A DNA stretch of 39,150 nucleotides from Gryganskiella cystojenkinii. Its lineage: Eukaryota > Mortierellomycota > Mortierellomycetes > Mortierellales > Mortierellaceae. Positions 30,651 through 39,150 of this stretch are shown one piece after another (positions within the stretch are counted from its first letter, which is position 1; each line of letters starts with the position of its first letter). The notes below the pieces were generated by a model. It was not told the DNA's origin. It made no database searches and saw only the letters and a program-made list of their open reading frames with translations. The translations under genes were made by a program, and so were the position numbers. The DNA lies in assembly GCA_015852425.1 (NCBI GenBank), contig JAAAIG010000315.1, positions 1 to 39,150 on the forward strand, written 5' to 3'.

Positions 30651-31850
30651 ATGGCGATGGACAACAAGACGGTGCGGGACGCTATTGCGATCCGCGGCAC
30701 AGACCCCCAATTCCTGATTGAAAAGATTCTCCGCACACGCATCTATGAATGTACCTACTGGAAGGAGCATTGCTTTGGCTTGACTGGTAAATACCTCATT
30801 GGACTATCGCACCTTTACAATACCACGATTTATCTTCTATGATGGCACAGACCTGACCAAACAAGAACCGGTTCTCATTATTTGTTTTTTATCTTCATTT
30901 ATACAGAGTCAAGCATCATCGAGAAGGCGTACGAGTTAACCTATATCGGAGGCCAGTACGGTGTCCAAAAGCCTACAGAGTTTATCTGCCTCGTCCTCAA
31001 ATTGCTCCAGATTCAACCCCGAGAAGAGATCGTCATCAAGTACATCACCGGCTTGACCGAGACTGACAATAACAAGTAAGGACAATAAGTATCAAAACAA
31101 AAACGCCTCTCGTTATTAACGTTAGGAATGGTCTAACAAAATATCTAACCTACCTTCTTTCCTTTTACCCTCCCCTCGTCTTCTAATAGATACTTACGAG
31201 CCCTCGGTGCATTCTACTTGCGTCTGGTCGGGAAACCTGTCGATATCTACACTTATCTGGAGCCGTTGTTGGATGACAGTCGCAAGCTTCGGAAAAGAGG
31301 CATGGGAGGCTATTCGCTCACGCACATGGACGAGTTTATTGATGAACTCTTGAGAGAAGAACGTGTTTGTGATGTGGTCCTGCCGAGATTGGTCAAGAGA
31401 GATGTCCTCGAGGATGCTGGAGAACTGGATCCAAGAGTGAGTACCCTGGAAGCCCTGGAGATGGAACTGGAGCAGGAGCGACTGGCAGAGGAGAAGGCTG
31501 CCGCCGGTGGTGGAAATAGTGATTCAGAAGAGGAAGGGGAGGATCGTGATCGATCCAAATCACGATCTCGTTCTCGTTCCCGCTCTCGGTCGAGATCAAG
31601 AAGTCCGGGCAGGAGACGTCGTCAGGAGAATCCCCACAGTGTGTCCAGATCCAAGTCTCGATCGAGATCTCGTTCTCGTTCCCGCTCTCGTAGTCGATCG
31701 CCCGCTCGTCGGTCCTCTCACAGCAGCAGTAGACGCAGGAGCCGTAGTCGCAGTGCATCCCGTTCGCGAAGCCCGGATCGTAAGCGGAGGGCATCTTACA
31801 AGAGCAAGAGCAGGAGTCGCAGCAGAAGCAGAAGTAGAAGCAGATCTTGA
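30651..31850 (+). CDS. PRP38: Pre-mRNA splicing factor PRP38 (PRPF38A type) with an RS tail
   Basis: Three exons: 30651-30786, 30907-31075 and 31190-31850 (966 bases, 321 residues, in phase, GT-AG). PRP38 joins the U4/U6.U5 tri-snRNP and is needed to activate the spliceosome. The conserved PRP38 domain (residues 1-180) is complete: I-R-G-T-D-P-Q-F-L-I-E-K-I-L-R, Y-W-K-E-H-C-F-G-L-T, L-L-Q-I-Q-P-R-E-E-I, L-R-A-L-G-A-F-Y-L-R-L, H-M-D-E-F-I-D-E-L-L and C-D-V-V-L-P-R-L. An acidic linker follows, then about 110 residues of Arg-Ser dipeptides. Yeast Prp38 lacks this RS tail and animal PRPF38A has a shorter one. The tail is a likely target of SR-protein kinases (inference). Confidence 0.96.
31555..31847 (+). 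repeat. RS-encoding low-complexity repeat in PRP38
   Basis: Runs of CGx/AGx-TCx/AGx codons encode Arg-Ser dipeptides in three blocks separated by short Pro/Gly/His-containing spacers. The same DNA is open in antisense, which is an effect of composition. Confidence 0.85.
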
Positions 31851-32021
31851 GACTTTTTTTTAGAAATTAAAAATTGACCCCTCAAGTGGGACTAAACCGT
31901 TTTTGGAAACAGCGCGACCAAAAATGAAACCTCCACTCCACATCTCTCTTCTCCTCCACATCCATTGTCTCCATCCCTCTCTGGACTCACTCCTTCTCCT
32001 CGGCCATTTCAACAAGTACTC

Positions 32022-33232
32022 ATGACCATGGAACATCACCTCGTTGTCATTACTGGCGCCAACCGCGGCTTCGGTGCCAGCGCTGCCCATTCCTACGTTT
32101 TGCATTCCGGTGCTCATAAAGTCTCCTTTGTACTCGTGGGAAGAAAAAAGCAGGGACTTCAAGCCGTCTTGGATTCGCTCTCAGCTGTAAACAAGGACGT
32201 GGTCGTCAGGGGCGCCGTGGTCGCAGATGTGGATCTTTCACAGACAGAGCAATTGGAAAAGAACTTTACCCGTATCGAGGATACCATTTCGGTCATCAGG
32301 AATGAGTCCTTCCAGTCCAAGGTAAAAAGAGTTTCCTAACAATTTTTCCGGACAAGAACTGCGTTATGCTCTTTCCCACGCTTATGCTGTCTTATGCGAG
32401 GAAACTCAAAAACGGACACTCATTTTCTTTTTATTCGCACTGATATAGGAGGTCATCACGAAGTCTGTGCTGATCAACAATGCTGGATCGTTGGGCGATT
32501 TGAGCAAGACCGCCAAAGAATTCACATGGCAGGAGACGCGTGCTTACATGGATTTCAACGTCGTCTCGTTTGTTGGGCTCACGTAAGGAGAGGAGAGGGA
32601 AAGCCACCTATCCTTTATCGATTGAGGATTGTATTTGATCACTTGGGGCATATGAATCGTTGACTGACCATTTCGCGCGACATTCTCGTAAATAGATCGA
32701 CTTTCATTAAGGGAACCCAGGCCGCTTTCCCCAAGGACCAATTCCCCGCTCACCAGACCGTCATCGTCAGCATCTCTTCGTTGTTGGCTGTTCAGGCTTT
32801 TTCGAACTGGGGTCTCTATGCCGCCGGCAAGGCTGCCCGCGATCGATTCTTGGGCGTAATCGCTCTCGAGGAGGTAAAATCACTCTTCTCCCCCCGTTTT
32901 TTAACCCTTTTGGTCCTATCCCCAACGCAAGTCAGAGACTTTTAGTTTTCTAACATCAAGTATCACTGCTTTCAATTGTGTCTTTTTTGGGTAAACTTTA
33001 CTAGAAGGACAACAACGTCAAGACCCTGAATTATGCACCTGGACCTCTGGACAATGAGATGCAGGCTGATGTTCGTCGTACGTTGGGCGACAAGGAGCAA
33101 TTAGAGATTTACGATGGGATGCACAAATCCGGATCGTTGGTCAAGATGGACGACTCGAGTCGTAAACTGGTCCTCTTGCTCAAGAAGAACGAGTTTACAA
33201 CCGGAGCCCATATTGATTTCTATGATGAGTAA
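32022..33232 (+). CDS. Sepiapterin reductase (short-chain dehydrogenase)
   Basis: Four exons: 32022-32321, 32449-32582, 32696-32873 and 33005-33232 (840 bases, 279 residues, in phase, GT-AG). The enzyme reduces 6-pyruvoyl-tetrahydropterin or sepiapterin with NADPH in the last step of tetrahydrobiopterin synthesis, in the cytosol. Short-chain dehydrogenase marks are T-G-A-N-R-G-F-G (NADPH site), N-N-A-G, a catalytic Ser in V-S-I-S-S-L, and Y-x3-K as Y-A-A-G-K. Family-specific matches to animal sepiapterin reductase are N-N-A-G-S-L-G-D-L-S-K, N-Y-A-P-G-P-L-D-N-E-M and the C-terminal F-T-T-G-A-H-I-D-F-Y-D, which holds the pterin-binding Asp. The length is close to the usual ~260 residues. Start: ATG 32022; a second Met is two codons later. 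It lies 171 bases downstream of PRP38 on the same strand. Confidence 0.93.
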
Positions 33233-33561
33233 AAAAAAACTAGACAATGGTCTCCCCGAGCCGACTGAGAATTGCGGACAAAAAAAAAACGTTTTAATGA
33301 GGTACGAAATAATGATGCAAAGATTTCTCATAGAGTAAATTCTTTATCGAAGATGGGGGAGGGGGGAACAAGGAAAAAGTATTATTACTATTCTTTAGAA
33401 AGGCGGGGAAGATGTGAAAAATATGGAGAAAGTTGATACCGGCATGTTTTGATGTTTGAAGGCAGAGTAAAGAGGGTATAGCCTTTCGATAGGGATAAAA
33501 CATGGGAAAGATAGACAGTTGTAACCGCAAGAGGCTCTAAACCGAGCGATCATTCAGAATC
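33233..33561. other. Convergent intergenic region, 329 bases
   Basis: Lies between the stops of the sepiapterin reductase and kelch genes. A/G-rich with poly-A runs. Consistent with two 3' ends; nothing else is seen. Confidence 0.6.
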
Positions 33562-36411
33562 CTACTGCGGTGGCGCAATTGCTGGACGACTGTACCCACT
33601 GCTGTTGGTCGGCTCAGCAAACTGTGCATGGTTGACTTCCTGCGTGTTATCCGGGACATTCTCGAACCCAGGTGCGGCCGCCGCCAAATTGCTCGCCGTC
33701 GTCGACGAGAATCTCGGTTGCATAGTTGGTCGTTGGGGCAGACTCGAAGGAGGATTTGGCGTCGTAGGTGACGTCACGTTCTCATGGCCATGTTGTTGTT
33801 GTTGCTGTGCCAAAACATAGTTCAAATACTGATCCTCGGGGACTGTGTCAGGGACACGCACAGAAACAGTCGAGGTCACGGGATCTGAAAAGTCACGGTG
33901 CGCCGTTACGGGGGTCTGTTGCCCTGCAGAAGAAGGCAACGCTGGAGAGACCTGCGACGTTGTCGGAGAAGACGCATAAATGATACCCGAGATGGCAATG
34001 GGTGAGGGGACACCACTGCGGTTATAGTGATTGTATGCCTGAGTGCTCACCATGGGAGATGGGTTGGAAGGAGGAGGTGGTGGCGGGACAAATGCAGCCA
34101 TGTTAACTGGGGCACTGGCACCGCTGAAACTCGTCGCAATTGAAGCAGGGTTCTGCATCACTGGGACACTGTAGGCGTTATTATTGTAGGCATGTGGGGG
34201 GAAAGTGTTAGGACCCATGGGAGCGGTCGTGTACACAAGCGAGTCCGAATTTGCGGGAGATCCTGCAACGGTACTGCTGCCATCAGGGGTTGCCGTTCCT
34301 GTCGTACTGGGATGGTATTGAGCACGATAGACATCGAATTGCTGTTGACTCAATTCCGTCGAAGATCCAAATGCGGTGGACTGCTGGGAGTTTGAGAACA
34401 CGGGTGGAGAGAGGGGTGGCGAGGTCACGGTCGATTTGGGAACTGGGGGGATGACAACGGCTGCAGGAGCAGAGTACGAAGACTTGGGGACGTAGGCTGT
34501 GGATAGTGAGGACGCAGTCGTAGGTGAAACGGCAAACATGGCAGCAGAGGCAGTTTGAGCCTCCTTGGGTGTGGCCGTGAAATGACCCAACTCGGGTACT
34601 TGTGATGATCTGAACTGCTGTTGGTGTTGCTGTTGCTGGAAGAACCCGGATCCTTGTGTATGAGTATAATCTGGGTGCTGTTGCAATTGCATACTTTGCG
34701 CGTAAGGCGTGTAACCTCCTGTCGTGCTCATCATCGGTGAGTGATAGCCCAATCCGGAGTAATCCTGAGGGTCTCGCATGGATGCTTGAGCTCCGACCTT
34801 CTGAGGGTTCCGCAGCTGTGACTCGCTAGTGGGTAGCATGGCTGCGGATTCATACTCCTTTTGCCTTTCTTTGACGTTGCCATAAGCACCATTGGTGTTG
34901 CTATCGTTGTTAAAGTCGCGCGAGCGATTTTGTTGCTGCTGTTGCTCTGAGGGTTTTCCATACTTGATTCTGTCTTCCTTGCGTTTCAGACACACGAAGA
35001 TCAGACCTGCAGAAGCTAGGACGAACAATCCTCCAAATGTACCTCCCAAGATCGCGCCTAGGTTGTTGGAAGACGAAGACGGGGGCCCCTTTACTCCCGC
35101 ATTTGGCAACGTGGTCGAAGATGGAGAAGGCGTTGTAGATGAAGATTTGGGCGTGTTTAAATAATAAGCGGGTGCCTTGTATGAGGTCGTCCATTTGAGC
35201 AAAGTCATATCAAAGATCCTTGGTGGCGTGTCCCAGGTCGTGTTTCCAGGAGATCCACCCCAGGCCAGGAATTGATCTCCAACGATAATACAAGCCATGT
35301 ACGAACGTACATCGCCATCCGGTCCCTGAGTCCATTGACCTGTCGTGACATCGAGGATGAAGAACGTTCCTGCAAAGACGTTATTACCGACGACTCTGCC
35401 TCCATAGACAACCACCTTGGATCCGTCATCGTTCACGGCCATACAGAAATCGGATCGGACTGGAGGTGGCGTACCAGTCGTTGACTGTACTCGGCAAGGA
35501 GTTGAAATGAGGGAATAAGAGGTCAGCAACAAAATAAAAAAAACAATCAAAAAGGCTACAGCAATAATAGCAATATCAATCATTCATCAAGACAGGGGTC
35601 CAAGCGCTGTGGTGCGGGTACTTTTTGTTTTGTGTGTGTGTGTGTGTGTGGATAGACTTACAATGTTGGCCCATGTCTGTGCTGTGAGACTGTATTCGCT
35701 CACATATGTTGCCAGGGGGTCAAACTGAACGGTCCCGTTCTTGAAGGCCCAACCACCAAAGTACATCAACGAGTTTCGAAGCTTGTTGTAAACACCGCCG
35801 CCGAAATAGCCATTTGTCAGGACAGGGGTCCAGAGGGGTCGTATCGAGAGTGTAGAGACGTTGAGGTTATAGATATCCAAGTTGGTAGCACTGTTCATGT
35901 AGATGGTCCAGGTGTTGGGATCCATGATAGATTTCATCCCCTGACGATCTTCATAATTCGAAGCCGGGATAGTCACGACCCTGGAATCCCAAGCGTTCGT
36001 GCCGATATTAAAGTTTGTAAGCCAGACAGAGTTATCGGTGCCGTTGCGTTGTAACGTGTAAAGAGTCTTGTTATCTGGGCTCGCGACCATCGAGATGGCG
36101 TATTTGGCAGCGGTAGAGGGCAAGGCCTGCCAGGGTGCACTGTTCACGTCCCAGGTTTGAGAGAGGTCGAGGGAAAAGAATTGACCCGAGGTCAGCATGT
36201 TGGTGCCGTTCTTGGAGACACGACCGCCGTTGATGTAGAGTTTACTGCCTGCGCGAGTGAACGCCATTTCCTGAACAGAGGTAGGGATTAGGTTGGGTGT
36301 AGGGATCGGGTTGGGTGCCTGAGCAGAGGTGTAAGGGACGAGTGAAAGGAGAGTGGAGAGAGTGGTCAAGGTGAGGACCAGGCCGAGGAGGCTCGACCAT
36401 GACTTGGCCAT
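33562..36411 (-). CDS. Kelch-repeat membrane protein with signal peptide and long cytoplasmic tail
   Basis: Two exons: 36411-35662 and 35484-33562 (2673 bases, 890 residues, phase 0, GT-AG). A signal peptide at the N-terminus (M-A-K-S-W then a Leu-rich core ending near T-S-A-Q-A) is followed by kelch-type beta-propeller blades: L-Y-I-N-G-G-R, L-Y-T-L-Q-R-N, Y-F-G-G-W, V-V-V-Y-G-G-R, then F-F-I-L-D-V-T-T-G-Q-W and F-L-A-W-G-G. Several N-x-S/T sites support an extracellular domain. A Ser/Thr/Pro stalk precedes one membrane span at about residues 392-415 (I-L-G-G-T-F-G-G-L-F-V), closed by basic K-R-K. The ~470-residue tail is Gln/Ser/Pro-rich. This is a type I surface protein. The ligand and function are unknown; similar kelch-stalk-membrane proteins are common in Mortierella-like fungi as far as I recall. 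Confidence 0.88.
35629..35651 (+). repeat. (TG)n microsatellite in the kelch gene intron
   Basis: About ten TG units lie inside the 177-base intron (35485-35661), close to its donor on the minus strand. Confidence 0.85.
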
Positions 36412-37907
36412 GGTGGAAGAAGAGAGAAGTAAAAAAGATACAAAGACCATGCCCACTTCCCCATGGGGGGGGATACTCTTCTCTTTGTTCGACCTTATCT
36501 GGTTTCCCTCAGCCCGACCAACCACCTCCTCAAGAGTTCTGGACCGTTTTGTCCCTCGCTGTTCTTCCTTCCACGAGGACATCCAGAACACGCAATGGCC
36601 TTTCACTCTTGCTGTCTGTCTGTCTTTGCAAGTTACAGTAGGTCGGGAATCCAAACTGTGCATCCAGAGATGTGAAAATGCGCCAAACAAAACAAAGAAA
36701 CACAAGGGTCGGTCGTTTTACATGCCAAACACAAAAATTGCTCACAGGCTGAGAAACTAGCAATCAGGGGAGGGGATTTGGATCGGACAAGATGAGCGAG
36801 ATTCGTCAATCTGGCAATCTGGCAGCAACGATTTTTTTTTGAGAGCCGGGTATTCTTCTGTCAACAAGAACAATGCATGTGAGGTAGACTATGTACTTGT
36901 TCTCTACAATGTGTGAGCGTGGAGGCAAAGAAGTACACTCTTCAAAGCCAGCAAAGCGACAAAAAGAGAGCGGATAAAAAACTGTTAAAAAAAAACGTGC
37001 CAGTAAGAGCGGGGTTCCGTCTTGGCGTCCATTCGAAGTTGTGCCTCAAAAGATTTAAGCTGTTGGACGTTCATTCACCAGAAATAATAGGCTTTTTTTA
37101 TTTTGCTGCGTCCTCTTCGCTCATGCAGGGACGAAAGTCAATGGATACTTGGTCTCAAGCGATATGAAATCTGCAGATTAGCAAAGCTTCCAAACCTCTA
37201 AAGAAAAAAGAAAAAAGAAAAAAATAACGCATTCTCGGATGTTCTCTCCTCAACCAAAAAAAAAAACAAAAAAAAAAGCTGCGTTCTAGATGCCACAAGG
37301 ATCTTCAGGAACAGTCCTCCTTTGCGACATTGTGGCGGACTATTGTGCCCCCGTCCTTCGTTCTTTCCCGCTTTGTTTGGCGCGAGATGGTAATTTTTCC
37401 AAGCCCATTCCCTCTCCCAATGGACTGCATGGTCGCACAGAGCAAAACCTGAAAATGAGGGAGACATTTACGCCCATCCGTCCTTGAACCGTCCCTGTTT
37501 GGATGGCTGGACTGAAATGACCCGTGTAGCAGACGTGTTAAACGCCGCCAAGTTCTCTGATGCGCTGCACACTCAAAAACAGTCTGTTTCTGTTGATGGA
37601 TCGACCCTGATTTTTTGCTTCGAAGGAGAGAGTCGATGACCGCGCCTCCTCTTCTCTTTGAACAGGAAACCAAAGGTCCATCGCTCGCTTCTTCCATCAT
37701 CACTTCTTTCAGTCATTGACATTGCTTCCTCATTGTCCTCACTCGCCATTTCCCCCAGCCTCTCCATTGTGCGACGGAAACCAAGGTTAGTAATTCATTC
37801 ATTCATTATTCTTCAAGGTGATCCCATGTCACCTTTTTATTTAACCTGACCCACTAGCCTGTTCCATCATAGTAGGACTCATACAAAAAAAAAGAGAAAC
37901 CTCTCCA
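36412..37907. promoter_or_regulatory. Divergent intergenic region between the kelch and F-box genes
   Basis: About 1.5 kb lie between two outward-facing starts. The part near 37600-37780 is C/T-rich. A possible leader intron for the F-box gene runs from GTTAGT (about 37786) to an ATCATAG acceptor (about 37872). Poly-A runs occur at 36970-37280. No coding sequence or RNA gene is recognised. Confidence 0.5.
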
Positions 37908-39150
37908 ATGCCGCCGCACCTTCCCAACGAGACTCTCCTTCATATTCTGGAGTACGTCCAGGACGACTTTTCAACCCTGCACTCGCTCTTGACCGTCAAC
38001 TGGTTTTTTTTTCACGCGACTCTGCCCTGGTACATTCGTGGTGACCCCTTCAACGTCAAGCCAGAGAAGGTCGCTTATTATGGACAGAAGGTTGCAGGTA
38101 GAATCCCATCCAGGGCTGAGAAGGACATGACTGGACTCATGGTCCTCCTCCTAGCATCCGCTTTGCATTTCCATCGTCGACGCCAACAAATATTGCCGCG
38201 CGAGGAAAGGAAAAAAGCTGAAGACTTAAAGTCGGAGGCAGTCGTCCAGGGAGATCTTTTGGAAAAGTTTGATCTTGAATTGGCGGACAAAAGACCCTTA
38301 TCCAGTTACCTGTTGCTCATGGATCTGGTCACTGCAGACGAACAAAACAACCAAGGCACTACACCTCCTGAAATGATGATGACCTATGATTACTCGATCC
38401 TCCTCACGGACATCAAAGAATCCTTTCAACCGCACTCAAATGGAAATCGCCCCCCTCACAGGAATAGAATCACTTTTTGGCAATTTATCCGTCAACACCA
38501 TATTCCCTGGTTCATGCGACGAGGAGAACGACCCCCCTGTGGAGGCTTTCGCGAGCGTAGTATCTATCTCAGGAAACTAAAATTACCAGTATTCTCACTA
38601 TCGCTTCCAATTCCAGAACATCATTCACTTGATCAACAGCGCAATGGTCGGTACGAACAACAGATCCAACATCAGCTCCGTCGGTTCTTTCTTGATAGGA
38701 ACGCAGAACAGGTTCAACAGCTCGTGTGGAGTATTCCCACGAGTAATGACGGTCACGATATTGGACGAAGTAAGCTCGCTTCAAGGTTTGAACGACTGTC
38801 AACGCTGACGATTCTTTGGTGTCGGAGTACACCACCTTCTTCCAGAAGTCTTCAAGAGATTACCAAGTTCTTGAACGAGCTTCGCGATCGGTTCCCCCAC
38901 AAATTCCAGCCTTTGTCCCCAGAATCATCTCCATCATCATCACCATCATCGTCGTCGTTGTTCTCGTCTTCGTTATCGGGCGACAGTAGCAAGAGGATTT
39001 CGTCAGCCTCATCAGCGGAATCTGCTGTCCTGACGGTTCACTTTCGAGACGATTGGCCACATGCACCGTATGAAAACGTTCTTCGCACGTCTGATAATAG
39101 TCGCATTCCGTATGATGAGCAGTTGGTCATGATCCAGAGGGTCCTCAAGC
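37908..39150 (+). CDS. F-box protein, 3' end beyond the window
   Basis: The frame is open from ATG 37908 to the window end (414 codons). An F-box is at the very N-terminus (L-P-N-E-T-L-L-H-I-L-E-Y-V, then L-L-T-V-N-W-F-F-F-H-A-T-L-P-W), so it probably binds Skp1. The following region is not a clear leucine-rich or WD repeat within the window. It has a Lys/Glu-rich helix (about residues 85-115) and a long Ser run near 38925-39020. It resembles the large family of F-box proteins in Mortierellomycota, which usually carry substrate-binding repeats further downstream; that part is not visible. A homopolymer of nine T (37993-38001) in the F-box keeps the frame. Confidence 0.8.
   Translation, partial: MPPHLPNETLLHILEYVQDDFSTLHSLLTVNWFFFHATLPWYIRGDPFNVKPEKVAYYGQKVAGRIPSRAEKDMTGLMVLLLASALHFHRRRQQILPREERKKAEDLKSEAVVQGDLLEKFDLELADKRPLSSYLLLMDLVTADEQNNQGTTPPEMMMTYDYSILLTDIKESFQPHSNGNRPPHRNRITFWQFIRQHHIPWFMRRGERPPCGGFRERSIYLRKLKLPVFSLSLPIPEHHSLDQQRNGRYEQQIQHQLRRFFLDRNAEQVQQLVWSIPTSNDGHDIGRSKLASRFERLSTLTILWCRSTPPSSRSLQEITKFLNELRDRFPHKFQPLSPESSPSSSPSSSSLFSSSLSGDSSKRISSASSAESAVLTVHFRDDWPHAPYENVLRTSDNSRIPYDEQLVMIQRVLK

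Noticed and set aside
31310..31794. Long minus-strand frames opposite PRP38
   Set aside because: They result from the antisense of Arg-Ser repeats; the plus strand carries a complete conserved PRP38.
1..39150. CRISPR arrays, bacterial operons, intact transposons, rRNA genes
   Set aside because: None seen. The intron-containing genes show a nuclear fungal locus, and I found no spaced direct repeats, transposase or terminal inverted repeats.

Overview
This is a eukaryotic, almost certainly fungal, window. Genes carry short GT-AG introns with ctaac/ctgac-like branch points, intergenic DNA is rich in C/T and A/T runs, and both strands carry genes at moderate density. Three things point to an early-diverging fungus of the Mortierellomycota (inference from remembered families, no search run): a sepiapterin reductase (tetrahydrobiopterin synthesis is known in Mortierella alpina but not in most fungi), several F-box proteins, and long Ser/Thr/Gln-rich extensions on regulatory proteins. 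A run of N at 13269-13377 shows this is a draft assembly.

Layout. 96-1833 (+): 3' part of a flavin amine (polyamine) oxidase. 2121-5743 (-): four-exon universal stress protein with two long introns. 7706-10476 (+): acidic nuclear-type protein with an ET/NET-like domain and no visible bromodomain. 11249-12832 (-): F-box/leucine-rich-repeat protein. 13631-14475 (+): frame-broken coding relic beside the assembly gap. 14855-16414 (+): F-box protein with paired CxxC motifs. 16572-18158: two dead small-molecule methyltransferase genes lying head to head, a SABATH-type carboxyl methyltransferase (-) and a histidine-methyltransferase (EgtD/EasF)-type fragment (+). 19022-20385 (-): small CBM48/AMPK-beta glycogen-binding protein. 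21274-22590: unclear leader or decayed exons. 22804-25485 (+): 893-residue regulator with three Myb repeats and five C2H2 zinc fingers. 27346-28266 (+): C2HC-finger protein of unknown role. 28443-30375 (-): mitochondrial rRNA 2'-O-ribose methyltransferase MRM1. 30651-31850 (+): splicing factor PRP38. 32022-33232 (+): sepiapterin reductase. 33562-36411 (-): secreted-type kelch protein with one membrane span and a long cytoplasmic tail. 37908 to the window end (+): F-box protein, cut by the window edge.

The intact genes do not form a pathway or cluster. They are ordinary nuclear genes arranged as divergent pairs (USP/NET protein, MRM1/PRP38, kelch/F-box) and convergent pairs. The most unusual parts are the methyltransferase graveyard at 16.5-18.2 kb, the Myb-zinc-finger fusion with an overlapping upstream reading frame, and the ET/NET-like protein with a possible alternative N-terminus and a triple tandem acceptor. 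I found no CRISPR array, intact transposon, rRNA or convincing tRNA. I do not see a clearly new multi-gene system.
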